DNA of 64,000 nt, taken from contig NC_081144.1 of assembly GCF_958295425.1 (NCBI RefSeq), positions 8,307,186 to 8,371,185 on the forward strand. The letters are read 5' to 3'. This document shows positions 11,128-23,915 of this stretch, in pieces. The stretch comes from Solea solea (Eukaryota; Chordata; Actinopteri; Pleuronectiformes; Soleidae). Position numbers and translations under genes: made by a program. Under the pieces are notes generated by a model. That model saw only the letters and a program-made list of their open reading frames with translations, was not told the origin of the DNA and did not search any database. Positions within the stretch are counted from its first letter, which is position 1. Each line of letters begins with the position of its first letter.

Positions 11128-14100
11128 AAACTTAATGGAGTGAGGGAGCACAAACGCAAAGACTAAATTCTGATTATTGCAAACAAAAAGTGTTTGCTCA
11201 ATTCATAAAGTGTTGTTTATCAGTTATCAATGGGTTAGAAGCGTGCTTTTGGTCAGCACCAGGGTTGGTTCCTTCCATGCGTGTAGGTAGGTGATTTTTG
11301 TTTAAATCACCTAAATACACTCAGAAGGTCAATGAGAGAGCCTGAATGACCTTGATTTCACAGTGGAACACAGAGTCGTTCCTCACTGACTTAAAGGGAA
11401 CACGCCTCAAAGTCTGAGCCTGTGAGAGTTGACACTGGGACTAAGGTCTGAAGAGTCTTCAACTGTCCCAAACTACAATCTGCATGTCTTTGGACTGTGG
11501 GAGGAAGAGGAGGTGTACAAGAAGAAAAGCTGTGCAGCAAACAGGAAGAAAGGCAGGATTAAAAAAAAACAACAAAGCATGGTTACTACTGTACCACCGA
11601 GGTTACCACCGAGGCAACGTGTATGAACATATATTATGGTATCGTGTGTGTGCTTAAAGGTCCATCTTCTTACCGAGAGTGCAACTCCTTCATCTTTTGA
11701 CGTATTCTTGTCAGAGTAGCCTCTCTGTGAACTGTAATCCAATCATGACTGGTCAACATTACTGCTCATGTTTAAGCACATCGAGAGAAAGTGCCCCTTC
11801 TTACCCACAAGACCACAAACACACACAATTACACAGCAGCCCAGTTTACTGCCACCCTACCAACGTTATGGGTGCCATTTTTTGAGATTAGACGACTTTG
11901 AGACTACCTGTTCTTTTCTGAACAGATAGTATTCAAAAAAAAGTCACCACAGCATCATCTGGTTCAGGTCATTATTGCAATTGGAGATCATTGTCACACT
12001 CCAACAAATGTCCAAATAGGAGTTTTATTAAGCAGCTGTGGGGCTTTTTTCGGGTGGAGAAATTTGGGCTAAGAAAAATAAAACAGAATTGATTTGAAAA
12101 CATAATTATAATAAATGTGAAGAGACATTTAAAAGATCCAGCATGTAAGAATTAGAGACATGTTCAGTTTCCTGATAGTAGCCTCGATAACGCAAGGCTT
12201 TCGCCTAAATTAAAGGCATATTCTCATTTTTAAATTCTTAATTTTAATGTGTGTGTAAAGCAAATAGAGATTCTCCTCTTCACACATATGTGTTAGCAAA
12301 TAGTGGATGAGAACAGCTGTGGAGTAGAGACTGAGAACAGTTTCTCTCCGGTGTCATCTTCAGGATTTTTTTAAGGTGCGTCTAAAAATACGGCTCAAGG
12401 ATGCACCAAAGCCATAGTAACAATATACAAAACCCCTGCCGTGCTTTTTCAGCGCTTTAACTATTCACGTGTGAGTAACTGCACCTGCTCCTACACTACT
12501 GCCCTTGTTTTTGCCAGCCGTGCCGCTACACTCTTTGGAAATGCGCCATAAGATGTCTTTGTCCCAAAACAAACAAAACATCTTCCCGGAATGCAAAAAC
12601 AGGCGCAAAAGAACAGAAAGATAACTGTCTTGGAGAGGAGAGACGGTGGGAGGGAGAGGATTGCAACTAAACTACTACTGTGTTTATATACAATATGTTG
12701 TTAAAACTGTGACCAAAACTGCACTTTGCTGAACAAGAGGTTTGATACCAGTGTGTGTAAATTGATATTCTGTACAATCGCACATGCATGCGTTGACTAA
12801 AGGAGCACTGGGCTAAATGCTTTAATATTTTATAGATGAGCAGCAATGTTTACCAGAACACAATCATTTTGCTGAATGTTTCAGTTATTGATCATTAAAA
12901 TTAGGCAAGGTGGCTAGTAACACATTCTCCTGTGGCGTGTCAAAACCAGAACAGAACACTTGTTTGTTTTTAAACCACTTTACACGCACCTTAAAGCCAC
13001 CATACACAAACTTACTTGTGGGTAGTAGATTCAATGTCGGACACTGAAATCTCCTAAATGTTACACACTGGACCTTTACAATAGGTAAAATAAACATAGG
13101 TACAATGTCACCAATGTCACTTTATAAAATCTTTCTTCAATGACTGATGACCATGCGGGTCATGTCTTGAAGTTCAGATGCATAATTAAGATACACATCT
13201 GTTTTATTAAAAAACCCTCCCATACAACAAGTTGGTCTTTAGTCAAAAAGTCCTCGGTTTAAGTGATTGTGATACTGACAAAATATGAACTTATTATCCG
13301 AAAATAGACCTAGAATGTCAGATTTTTGTATTAAGTCATAAAATGATCGATAATGAAATGTTATCGAAGATTAAACACTGGCCTCACTGACAACAATTGT
13401 GTAGCCAGTACATTCACAATTTTGTACCACCCACACACAATAACACAGCTTGCAGCACTATAAGAGGTTGCCAACGCTCTTAACTAGAAAAGCAAAGTGA
13501 AAGTCTGCAGTGGAGATGGCTAAAAGCTGATAGAAGTTGCAAACAGCCATGCCGATGTGAATAGAACACGGAAGAAAAAGCTAACAATTACTCTCTCCCC
13601 CTCTCTCATACAATCTGTGGATATTATAATGTTTTTACAGTCTGTTATTGTCCCCTCGTCTCCTCTCATCAGGTAATAATTATCCGCTTTTAATGTCCGC
13701 CTGTTGCCGACATGAACATTTATCAACCAGATTCAATGTGTTGAAATGTGTCAAAGTGCAGTGATTGTTTTGCACACTTATATTGTACATATCTTACCTA
13801 CATCACCTTTAAGATCTTCTATACAATGTATAAACATCAATAACAGTATAGATAAACATAACAAATCTTGTATTGTCGTGCCTGTATACCCGATTGTAAA
13901 TAGTTAACAATGTTTTATCCACATTGGAATACATACAGAGCAATATAGAGCATCTTCTACAGAGTGACCAACAGCATAGGAGAGTACTTTTGAGGGCTTA
14001 CCGGTGCCCCCTTATGACAGTGGTGACACTGTGGTAGAAACCCCGCCCCCCTATGCTGCATTCACACTGAACACAAATGGCGAAAAAACAACTTCAGCAT

Positions 14101-14171
14101 GCAACGGTAAGTAACACGCAACAGTAAGTAACACAAAACAGTTAGTAACACAAAACAGCCTAACTGTAGAC

Positions 14172-14458
14172 CAGAGGTCTCAAATTCACAGCCTGTGGGT
14201 CACTTGCAGCCCCCAATCAATTTCATATGGCCCTCCACTTAATATAAAGGTCATAATAGTTATTATTATTTATTTACCATTTATCGTACCATATCATAAA
14301 ACAATACATTTTATTTTGAAATTCTATGAAATATCATCACAAATAAAACCATTATAACTATATATTATGTTGTTTTTTTCACAAAAGGTTTTTTGGCCCC
14401 TCCTGACCAGACTATACACTCAATGGCCCCCCAGGTTATTTTGAGTTTGAGACCCCTG
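14172..14458. mobile_element. hAT-type MITE, 287 bp, with 8-bp target duplication
   Basis: The terminal inverted repeats are CAGAGGTCTCAAA at the left and TTTGAGACCCCTG at the right. They are flanked by perfect 8-bp target duplications CTGTAGAC at 14164-14171 and 14459-14466. The interior has GGCCC-rich ends. Inverted, it is clearly the same family as the element at 37480-37744: both carry ACCTGGGGG-GCC and TAGTCTGGTCA near one end. It lies 74 bp downstream of the CD46-like stop codon, so it is probably in that gene's 3' UTR. On the - strand it carries two AATAAA sequences (14269-14274 and 14310-14315). Confidence 0.9.
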
Positions 14459-14531
14459 CTGTAGACTGTAGAAAAATACGGACTCGACATAAAGCAGAGA
14501 CATAAAAGAAAGATTGAAACCATTAAATGAT

Positions 14532-17500
14532 TTACCCTCTTTTTTTCTTGTAAACTACTAAACAGATGACTGCAACAAGGATGACACCTTTAATATGGGA
14601 AAAAAAAACAAGATTATTTGAAGAGGATGAAGTGATAATTCGCTGCCAGGTCAACACAAACTGCAACTTCAATGCCTCCATCATCACATGAAAAGATGTA
14701 GGCCCAATCTCATTTCTCTTCATTTTATAAAACTATAAAAAACCTCAGCTTTGTAAGAGTAATGCGACATTCCTTCCACAGGAAACCCCCGAAACAACTG
14801 TAAAACCTGTAGTGCATGCACCAGGCCTGTATGTGGCGCTGTAAAGCTGCTACAGAAACACACCAAAATGGTTGCATAACAAAAACGCAATAGTGGCATT
14901 TTTTTCACTCTGGGAAACATTTTCCCGCGCCCCCCCCCCAAAAAAAGAGCAGATACGATACAATTCAGTGTGTATGGCTGCTAGAGCTTAAACTTACCTA
15001 GAACAGTTGGAATAGCCCACTTTAAGTGGTTTGCATGGCCTGTAAAATAAAAATAAAAACGCAATGATGAGGACATGGACGAGGAGAGAAAGGAATCCAG
15101 CGCATCGCAATTTCACAACTGATTTTTTTTGATGACTTACCAGGTGGTGGAGTTGTGTCAGGAGAAGGCACTGAAAGCAGAGATAGTCACATCATTACAA
15201 ATCAAGTCCACATATATTAAATGTTTACAATCACATCAGCTTGATAATGTTGAGATAAAGGGTATGATGATATGATCATGTGTAAGGTCTACTTATTTCC
15301 ATTACTTTATTGAGAAAGAATTCTGTGCTCCATATTGGATGTATTAAAGCCAAACTTTGTACGATAAGATCTGAAGAAATGTGTTTTCTGATCATTCAAA
15401 TGTTCATTTCAAGGTGTTAAATACACGAAACAAGGCTCAGTCCACCTATGAACAGACGGGTTAATAGTCTGAATTAAACACTTGCACACCATGTCTTTTT
15501 TCTGATTACCTCAACCGAATAAGGTCATGCTCGGAACAAGCAATAGTCTGAGATGTGGAGTATTCCATTTCTAATCACATTATACTTTTATTGTCATTAT
15601 AAAATGGTGGCATTTGGTGACGCTGAGATGCATTGCAGTTACCAACTGCTCAATGGTGGATGCCCTGGGTTCAACTGTAAATAATAAATATGTAAATGTT
15701 TTTGGCACAAAGTATTATTCACATTTTAGGTGGTATGGGTGTAATAAAGTGGTGAGCCATAATCAAACTATGCTCTGTAACATGTATACAAGATAAGTAA
15801 TGGAATCATTGTCTTATTAGAATTAAGAAATCTGATTACTGGTATCGATTGTAAAAATGATTACAAATTAAGTTTTCCAATGAATCCAGTATCTCACCAA
15901 TGATGGTACAGTGCAGTTACAACTTAGAATCATACAACACAAAAACATAGCACTGTTGTTAAATGGCCCAAATCACAATAAAAAAGCTGAGGTATGTTTA
16001 CACAGTATTTGTTGTAGGGCTGTCACATTGTTAAAGATTTTTTAAGATTAAGTTCAAACAAATGTATAGTGAACCGTAATAATTAGAATAAATTACCAAT
16101 CACTATTATTAATATTAGAATAATCATTATAGATTTATATCTACCAGTTGTTTCCTTTGAAGGGACGATAGGGGGAGTGGCCTTGGTTGTGGTTGTGGTT
16201 GTGGTTGTGGTTGGGGTGGACTTTACTAAAAAAAACAAAAAAGATACAGTATGTTAGGGGTAAGTAAGTTCAGGACAAGATCTTCTTTTGGCTTCTCCCG
16301 TTAGCGGTCACCACAGTGGATCATCTGCCTCCATCTCAACCTAACCCGTGTCCTGTTATACCAACTGTCCTCCTATCCTCCTTCTAGAGCTGAAACAATT
16401 AATCGATGAATCGACAACTACTTTGATAATCGATTGATGGGTTTGAAACTTTTTTCATGATTAAAACAAGATTTCTGATTGTTTGAGCTTCTTAAATATG
16501 AGTATTTTCTAAATTTATTTGCTTTGCATAACAAAGAAATCATTAAAAGATAATCATTTTGGTTTGTGGACAAAACAAGACTCATCATTTCCAGGTTTGA
16601 CGAACACGATCAACATTTAAGTTTTTCTGATATTTTATGGACCAAATGATTAATCGAGAAAATAATCCGACAGTTGAATCTATTATGAAAATAATTGTTA
16701 GTTACAGCTCTACCTCCTTCCATGAACCTTCTGTTTTTCCTCTTTTACTCCAGCACGGTAGCTCTATCTTCAACATCCTTTGTCCAATATATTCATCATC
16801 TCTCCTCTGCACGTGGCCAAATAATCTCAACCATGACCCTCTTTCTTTAATTATGAATCGCCCAATCTAAGATGAATATGCTAATTTAGAATACCACACA
16901 ATGACAGCAGTTTGATCCGAGATACATTAGTCAAGATATATATTCAGCAAATATGCATGAACACAATGAGCAAGCACTTGGCAACAGTGGAGAATAAAGC
17001 TCACTTCCTTATTCCATTTTAAACAAACCTGGTCCACCGCTATCAGGACAAGATCACATACAAAAAACTATTCACTATTGTCACTGCTGTGTTATTGAAT
17101 CATATTTAAGAGGCTGTACAATATTAACAAATGGACACACCTGTTACAGTAAATAATTTGCCATCAATTGCTAATGCTAATTTAGTGGTACTGACCTGGT
17201 CAAGCATTACAATAAATGTTTATGTGAGGTCTAAATATTATTTCCAGGGCCAAAATATTATAACATTCCAATAATGGTACTTTTTATTCTTTTTATTTGC
17301 CACCATGCAGTAACACATAAACTTGGAAATAATTTTTTCATGTACTCCATCCTTGTATGAAAATAACCCTAAATCCATACGTCACACCCTGTACAGATAT
17401 TATCCTCTAGTTTTCCAAAAAAAACCAAAAAGCTTAAAAGACCGTGGGAATATTTACAAATTAGTAATTTGGTTGGTGATGGTGATCCTATCTTAATACT

Positions 17501-19542
17501 CTAAAAATAGAAAGTAAAAGCAGCCATTTTAATCTTTAACTTACATCTACATTGTGGTCCAGGTGACCAGTTGCCATCCAAGCCACATGTGATGGTGTTG
17601 AATCCATTCATGATGTATCCAGACTTGCACTGGAATACTATAGTGGACAAGTATCCATGGGAGGGTTGAAAACCTGCAGTCCGCTCACCATTTTCCAAAG
17701 GTCCAGGATCTTTACACCGAACATCTCCAACAACTACAATATAAATAAAGACCGATGTCAAATATAACCTTGATATGTCAGAGTATTTGGACACAGATAA
17801 TAATTAAAAAATATTGAGAAACAAAAATAAGCAACAATAAAAAAAAAAACACTTACAGGTACATTTTGGAGGATCCCTCGGATCGAAAAGCCCACCTTCT
17901 GAACAAATTGCCGTTTGACTTCCATCAAGTACGAAACCCTTATTGCAGCTGTATGTTATAAGATTGTGATAAAAATAGACTTCATCCACTTTAGGACTGT
18001 AATCTCCATTTGCCAATGCTGGAGGTGGATCACAAGCCTGCACTGCAATACAAGAAAGGAACCAGATCAACGGATGCCATGATTTTAACAATGGTCCACA
18101 AAGGACAAAGTAAACATCTGAGTTTTGATGCTATATAGGAAAGGGTTAGATGTGAAATTATCTGCTGCAACATGCGTGCAACTTCACCATTAAATGTTGC
18201 TACATTTGACACACTGTGCTTTTTCATTTTTGTTTAATCACCTTCTTCTTTTTTTTGTTAAACACAAAAATTACCAACCTTGACATTCAGGCAACCGGTC
18301 CATCCACCCTTTGGCTCCACAAGTGATTCTAGATCTGCCAATCATATTATAACTAATGAGGAGAAGAAGAAGAAGAAAATGAGTTTGCAATTCATGTGAT
18401 ACAACTGAAGAGTAACTAAGTCCTACCAAATACCCACATTGAAGTGAAATTAATACTCAGTTCTCATCCGTTAACTGAGAATGAGTTGTATGTTTTAGAG
18501 AACCAATGTTATGTTATTTTAGTTAAAAGCTGTCAGGACGAATAACAGGTCATTACACATTCATTTGAACTTAATTTTTTGGAAAAAATGACTCACTAAA
18601 TCAGAGTCATAAAAAAAGTTAACACCCCTGTTATTGGTTTATTACTTACCCTGTGTTGCAGGATGCCACAAGTATATCGCCAAACTGAGTCCCTTCAGGA
18701 TAATCAACTACTCCATTTGTAATCTCTCCAGCATTACCACAGTTAGATCCTGAAGAAAAAAAAGGGATAAAATATTACATTCTCCATTTTAAAATTATTA
18801 AATAACATACTGCACTGATGACTCATCAGACAAATCACTATATATTACCAGTCACTCATGAAAGAAATTATTTATGAATAGGGAAAACATTATCTAGTGT
18901 TCTTTTATGTCAGAGAGTGCCATTAAAAAATGAGGAAAGACAAGGAGGGAGGTAAGGCAACATTACAGATGCCAACTGATGTAAAACATGAAATTAAAAA
19001 GAATTAGAGGGATAGCATAAGGCAGTTGTGCAACATTACTGATGCCAACTGAAATAAAGCTGCAAAGAGGAGGAAGAAAATGGATAAGAAGAGGAGAAGT
19101 TGCAAAGGTGTGCTGGACAAAACAGCAAAAGGGAAAAGATGAAGATGCTGTGACTTATGTGAATGGAAATCAAGTGCAAATATTCACTCTCGCATTTCAA
19201 CATCACAGGACTCCAGGTGCCAGATGTACAGGTAATGGCAGCAGACCCTCCAGCAGTCACGTAACCAACAGAACAGGCAAAGTAAACCTTCGAATTATGT
19301 GGAAATGTTTCTAATAGAATGAAGTTGTCCTTCAAATCCATGTTGGGCCCTGGCACAGGTTTGGTACAGTTTTCACCTATAATGGGATAAAGAAAGAGAA
19401 AGACACTCATCATAAGATGCAACGCTAGGTCTGATTATCAATGTGTCATATTAAACAAATAACAAATCCACTGACTTTGACTTTGAGCAATGACAACAAG
19501 TCCAAGAAGGACAAGGACTGTGGTCCTACAAACGGCAATCAT
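14532..19542 (-). CDS. cd46-like: CD46/Tecrem-like complement regulator, four sushi domains
   Basis: Membrane complement regulator that would protect host cells by controlling C3b/C4b. Coding exons (5' to 3'): 19542-19476, 19376-19188, 18749-18650, 18352-18279, 18042-17857, 17733-17545, 16225-16145, 15170-15141, 15039-14998, 14587-14532. All join in frame to give 337 residues. Order: signal peptide (MIAVCRTTVLVLLGLVVIAQ), sushi 1, sushi 2 split between two exons as in RCA genes, sushi 3, sushi 4, a Thr stalk (nine Thr after KSTP), a Pro/Ser stalk, a transmembrane segment (WAIPTVLGVILVAVICLVVY) and tail KKKRG. Each sushi has four Cys; sushi 3 lacks the usual Trp (GGLFDP). This is the mammalian CD46 plan; teleosts call such proteins Tecrem. 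CD55 is less likely because there is a transmembrane tail rather than a GPI signal. The tail-to-tail mir-29 pair supports CD46 orthology. Confidence 0.88.
16145..16225 (-). repeat. Coding (ACCACA)n tract in the CD46-like stalk
   Basis: On the coding strand ACC-ACA units alternate and encode nine consecutive threonines. Such mucin-like stalks are O-glycosylated and, being simple repeats, may vary in length between individuals. Confidence 0.8.
16281..16870. repeat. Teleost interspersed repeat split by a MITE
   Basis: The sequence starting CTTCTCCCGTTAGCGGTCACCACAGTGGATCATC and continuing after the nested element (TCCATGAACCTTCTG, CAGCACGGTAGCTC, CCAATATATTCATCATCTCTCC) resembles a very common fish LINE-derived repeat. 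A fragment of its start recurs at about 37374-37408. It is interrupted by the hAT MITE at 16385-16712. Confidence 0.6.
16385..16712. mobile_element. hAT-type MITE, 328 bp, nested in an older repeat
   Basis: Terminal inverted repeats TAGAGCTGAAACAATTA and (right end, reversed) TAGAGCTGTAACTAACAATTA. Perfect 8-bp target duplications CCTCCTTC at 16377-16384 and 16713-16720. The interior has ATCGATGAATCGACAACTA-like motifs typical of abundant fish elements of this type. It lies in the intron between sushi 4 and the stalk of the CD46-like gene. Confidence 0.9.
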
Positions 19543-20500
19543 GATCTGGAGAGCCAAGCCGAACGTCTATGAGCCTTGATATTTGTGCAGATCTGTGAGA
19601 AACAAAGATGTTGTCTTCAGTCCGTAGAAAAATATGTGTAAAGGTCAAGACAATAATCAATAATTCATCTACAATGATAGTCTGATACACATTTTGATAT
19701 CCTCCTGCGATTTGAAAATTGCACTAGTCCGTATTGCGATTTCGATAGAAAAAAAATGTATTAATTGTTCATCATTCATAGGCTACTAACCACTGAGTTA
19801 TTTACTTATTTAATTATTTTAAGCGCATCAAGATAGATACTTTATTCACCTCACAGAGAAATTCACACACACATCACACACATCACTACACTATCAAGCC
19901 AAATGCTATCCGTTTTCCAATATAAGCTGAACACTTAGGCACTGCTATTTGTATTCTTATTCGAATACCTCACAAGTTGTTTGTAATGTCAGTCAGACCG
20001 GGAAATTCGGCGTATGTCTGCAAATGAGAAACACATAGAGGCCCAATGTAAACACATTAAGCGCTTCAAACTAGCATGTGGCTAGCTGCGTTCTCCTTCC
20101 TTAAAAGCATGGGTGTTGCCGCTGACAACTTCCTTCGTAATTTAAATATAATCGATGTCTAAGTTAGCAGCACACCCTTGGGGTTATGAAAACGTGCTAG
20201 ATTGTGTTCACTCACGCATGAGAGCGCGGAGTGCTAAATTCAGTATCAAATAAAAGAAAATGCATCTGATTTGGTGAGGAAGCCGGAGCAGCTACATTAG
20301 CTAGCGTAAAGACTAACGAGGTGGAAAAACACAGTGTTTTACCACGTGTGAATGTGATGTGGTTTTACCGTTTTCAGTTAGTAAACACAATTACTGAACG
20401 CATGTGAATAAACTCAAAACTTACCTTAGTGGAAAGGAGAAGTCACCGACGTCTAAAGAAAGGGATCTTATATGAGCGTCAAACGAAAGGGTTCTGTTGC
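19543..20500 (-). other. 5' UTR and promoter region of the CD46-like gene
   Basis: A clean donor at 20424 (CACTAAG|gtaagtt on the - strand) ends a noncoding first exon starting somewhere near 20480-20500. The acceptor at 19593-19595 (TTTCTCACAG) opens the second exon, which holds 50 nt of leader before the ATG at 19542. The start was chosen because it is the first ATG of that exon and opens a signal peptide. The intron between carries ordinary repeats, including a fragment at about 19830-19870 resembling the 3' end of fish LINE/SINE elements (GATAGATACTTTATT...GAAATTCAC). Confidence 0.55.
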
Positions 20501-21008
20501 GAGACTGGTTGTAATGCTAACGTCATCGCAGGGTGGGTGCGTTTTTAAAGTGAACGTGGGCGAGGATACGGAAGAGGATTAGGGTCACATGTAAAAAAAA
20601 CAACAAGTGCTGGTAATTGGTCGTGGCTTAAACCAAACTGTTTACAGTACTTTTCTGGTTTTCTAGTTTTCTTGTTGAAACTGAGCTGTTGCAGTCAACT
20701 CCTTGTGAAACTCTCTATGTTGGTCCCTTTTGTATAAACACAACTATTCACATCATGGCTGTTTTACACTTTAACACTGCCAACATTATAGAATAGAAGG
20801 AAGGAAGTCCATGTTCTTTAAACAATGGCTCAATAACAGTATTCTTCTTGTAAAAAAAAAAAGCTATTCGACAGTAAGAGATTTGTATCCATATATGGCT
20901 TTTAAAGAGAGATATGACATTCCTGTCTCCAAAGTGAATACGACACTGTGGTAAATGCACTGCCGATTGTATCGTCTGCAAAAATTTGACAGAAACATTA
21001 GAACATCT

Positions 21009-21028
21009 GGGGGGGGGGGGGGGGGGGG
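21009..21028. repeat. Poly(G) tract
   Basis: Uninterrupted run of about 20 G on the + strand. Confidence 0.9.
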
Positions 21029-22080
21029 TTTCCACTGTGAACATGTGAACAACATTCAGAGACCTTCAAGACATTTTGGAAAAAAATGTCACATTCAAAT
21101 AATCTGACATATAACTTTTTTTTTTTTTCCAACAGTGAACAATATTTAATTAACATGCTCATTGTTTTTGGCAAATCTTATATACATAAAGCAAACACAT
21201 TACCCATAATATAACACTTCTGATCTGGACATATACCTAAACACAATCTCAAATTTAAGAACAAAAAATAAATTAAGAATATTCATTTATTACAATACCA
21301 CCGCTTTATAACAGGACAAAACCCCTATTTGTCAACTCCTGAAATATTTCTCTGTAAGTCAAATTGTCTTTTATCTAAATAACAATACAGCATATTAATA
21401 TTTCATGAAAAAATTCCATTGTTTGTACAAGAGATGAGTTGACAAAAAGTGGGTGACGTATTTGCATTGTTGCATTATGTTGAAACAATCCTCATTCATG
21501 TTGGCCTGCATGACTCATGATGTAATTCCACACACCCTGTTTTATACCTGTAACTGGTTTACACTCATTCATTATTCATCCTGTATCACATAGCTTTATG
21601 ATGATGGACCTTGCCCCAATCATGTTCACGTATTTATCCAGAATAAAGCCCACTTAATTGTTTCCCAGCGTCTACTTCCTCACAACCATTATTGGGGTTG
21701 ATTATAATGGAGAGTGTGTGGTTTTTTGCATTTCTGTTTTTGAAAGTACAATAGTGTAACATGATATGGTCTAACTGAAGAATGGAATGAAAAAGGAGTA
21801 CATTTGTTTGTGAAATCCAATTATCTTCACAGTGCATCAAACAATAACAACAACAACAACAATAATAGTATAATATCATCATATAGGGTCAGCATCTTTT
21901 AAAATCCAGAACACAATGGGGATTATAAGTCGAACAATTGAAATAAAAATAAAAATACTACTTGTCCAGATTTCTGCTGGTTGATCCTTTCAGCTCAATA
22001 CTCCCTTCTGGAAAGGGTAACCAGAACAAGTACGGCGGGCACAACTCGACTGTCTTTCTGAAGGTTTATTCCACATTCAC

Positions 22081-22215
22081 AGTTAAATAGCAGTTAGTTA
22101 GTAGTTAGAGGGTCAGTAGTTAGTTAGTTAGTTAGACAGTTATTAGTTAGAAGTTAGTTAGACATTAGTCAGTTAGACAGCATCTTGTTAGCTACTAACT
22201 AGTTAGTTAGACATT
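22081..22215. repeat. (TTAG)n-based minisatellite
   Basis: Irregular array of GTTAGTTAGTTAGACA-like units, with two copies of AGTTAGACATTAGTCAG. Confidence 0.85.
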
Positions 22216-22949
22216 AGTCAGGTTGTAAAACCGACAAGTCGTACAGGTTCTGATGATAGATAGATTTACGAAGCCACTTACAAAGGCACATACGAAGGTC
22301 ATATATAACATAAGATGGCTTTGACAATGCACCTTAAAGGCACTTTAAAGGCAACGGTGCTTTGATACCAATTCCAACAATGAACAGATAAATAGAATGA
22401 AAGACTGCTAGAAAGTTCTACACTACTGTAAATATTCAAATTCCCAAATAAGAAAGCTTAAGTTTAAACAAAAGGTGTAAGTCAGGAGGATAAGCTCAGA
22501 CACTATAACATATAACAAGAGCTAGGTTTTGAAGAGCTTTAAAAGTGATTTGTAAAAAAAATGTACATTACTTCTGAGACATACTCAGAGCTTGTATAAA
22601 GATGCTAAAACAGGAGTAATGTGATTATGTCTCTTTGCTCTACTTTAACACCTGGCAGCTGAATTATTTCTATGTTATAGTTGTGACATGAAATAAATAA
22701 ATAAGGGGAAGGATAAAAGGAGGAGGCAATAACGTAACAATAAGGGGGCCAACTACCATAAAACAACAACACCAACAAACCAACTCAAGAAATCGGTATT
22801 GTTAAATGCTGGAATAAGAAACCCAAATTAACTTGCTGACATTAGGGCCCTTCACAGGCTGTTTACTTAATAGCAAAGCATCTTGGTAAACAAGAACCAA
22901 TGACCCTGGCTGATATTGCTTTCAAAAACCTGCCATTGTGAAATGCAGG

Positions 22950-23884
22950 TCACTGAGCCAAGTGGGCCATTTGCTTGAAATGTACCGTTTTCCTCCTCTT
23001 GGGTTTTCTTGTTTTTGTATATGTAAGAACTATACACAGAAATATCAGCACAGATGTTAAAGAGCCCCAGCGTAGTAACGTATACCACAGTGGCAGCCAT
23101 CGACTTGCGCTGAAAGAATAAAACGAAGAACAACTGTTTAGAGTCTGGTTTAAAGTCACATAATACTTGACCATCAAAGTGATGAGAGCCTGACCTGTTT
23201 ACAAGTGGATCTTGAGTAGTTTGGTTGATTTGTAAAGACTGGTTTCTTGTGGTGGAGTGGATTGTCACTTCATAAGGTGCCACCGGTGACGTTGAGGCCA
23301 TGGTGGTGCTCATTCTGTCTATGCAGTCATAAATGGGTTGGTCTGATGATTCACATGAAAGATATGAAAATATACTCTTTTATGAGCTTGCACTTTGTAA
23401 AATACACACTTTACAACAGCATTACATTAGCAACTTACACATTCGTAGATTAAAAACCTAAAAATTCATTATAGCTGTAACTCACAGGTCACATTGTCTT
23501 ACAATAAGGACTCTATGCAACCTTGGCTCCCGTAAATTCTCTACAGAGTGTTCTTTCTTTTATCATTGTTGCTCCTTCAAAGGGAAAGGACTGATAACAC
23601 AGTAGAGTATTGAGCATTCCGAACTGTTAACATCTTGTTGTTCATGTTCGGCATTGTCTTACTTCTACTTGGTACTGAGGTGTCTCCGATAAGCTCATTA
23701 CTGACCCAGAGACTCCATCATTGGTCATCTCACCTGAAAATCAAAACCTCAACAACAAGTGGTCATCTCCATTGTCTAAATATGATACAAGATAATCACT
23801 AGTCATTATAATGTCACAGTCACTCATTTTGCTATAAAAGATATTTCTATTTCTATTCTTGGACACATTCTTTCTATTCTATTT

Positions 23885-23915
<31 letters not shown>

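Larger units (their letters stand above)
9084..14163. other. Noncoding stretch downstream of mir-29
   Basis: AT-rich DNA with no recognisable coding exon. It includes a segment with exon-like borders at 9421-9517 (open frame, product unknown), an A-run at about 9561-9579, a (TA)n array at about 10964-11008 and the second copy of a 74-bp repeat at 11054-11127. Part of it may be the 3' end of the mir-29 primary transcript, or 3' UTR of the CD46-like gene at the right side. Confidence 0.5.
20500..22949. other. Intergenic DNA between the CD46-like and Ig-receptor genes
   Basis: No coding exon recognised. It contains a 20-base G run (21009-21028) and a TTAG-rich minisatellite (about 22081-22215). 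An AATAAA on the - strand near 22064-22069 could end the Ig-receptor transcript. Confidence 0.55.

Noticed and set aside
14532..19542. CD55 or C4b-binding protein as identity of the sushi gene
   Set aside because: The protein ends in a transmembrane segment plus KKKRG tail rather than a GPI signal or oligomerisation helix, and mir-29 linkage favours CD46.
22081..22215. TTAG repeats considered as interstitial telomeric sequence
   Set aside because: The unit is TTAG with irregular spacing, not the vertebrate TTAGGG.
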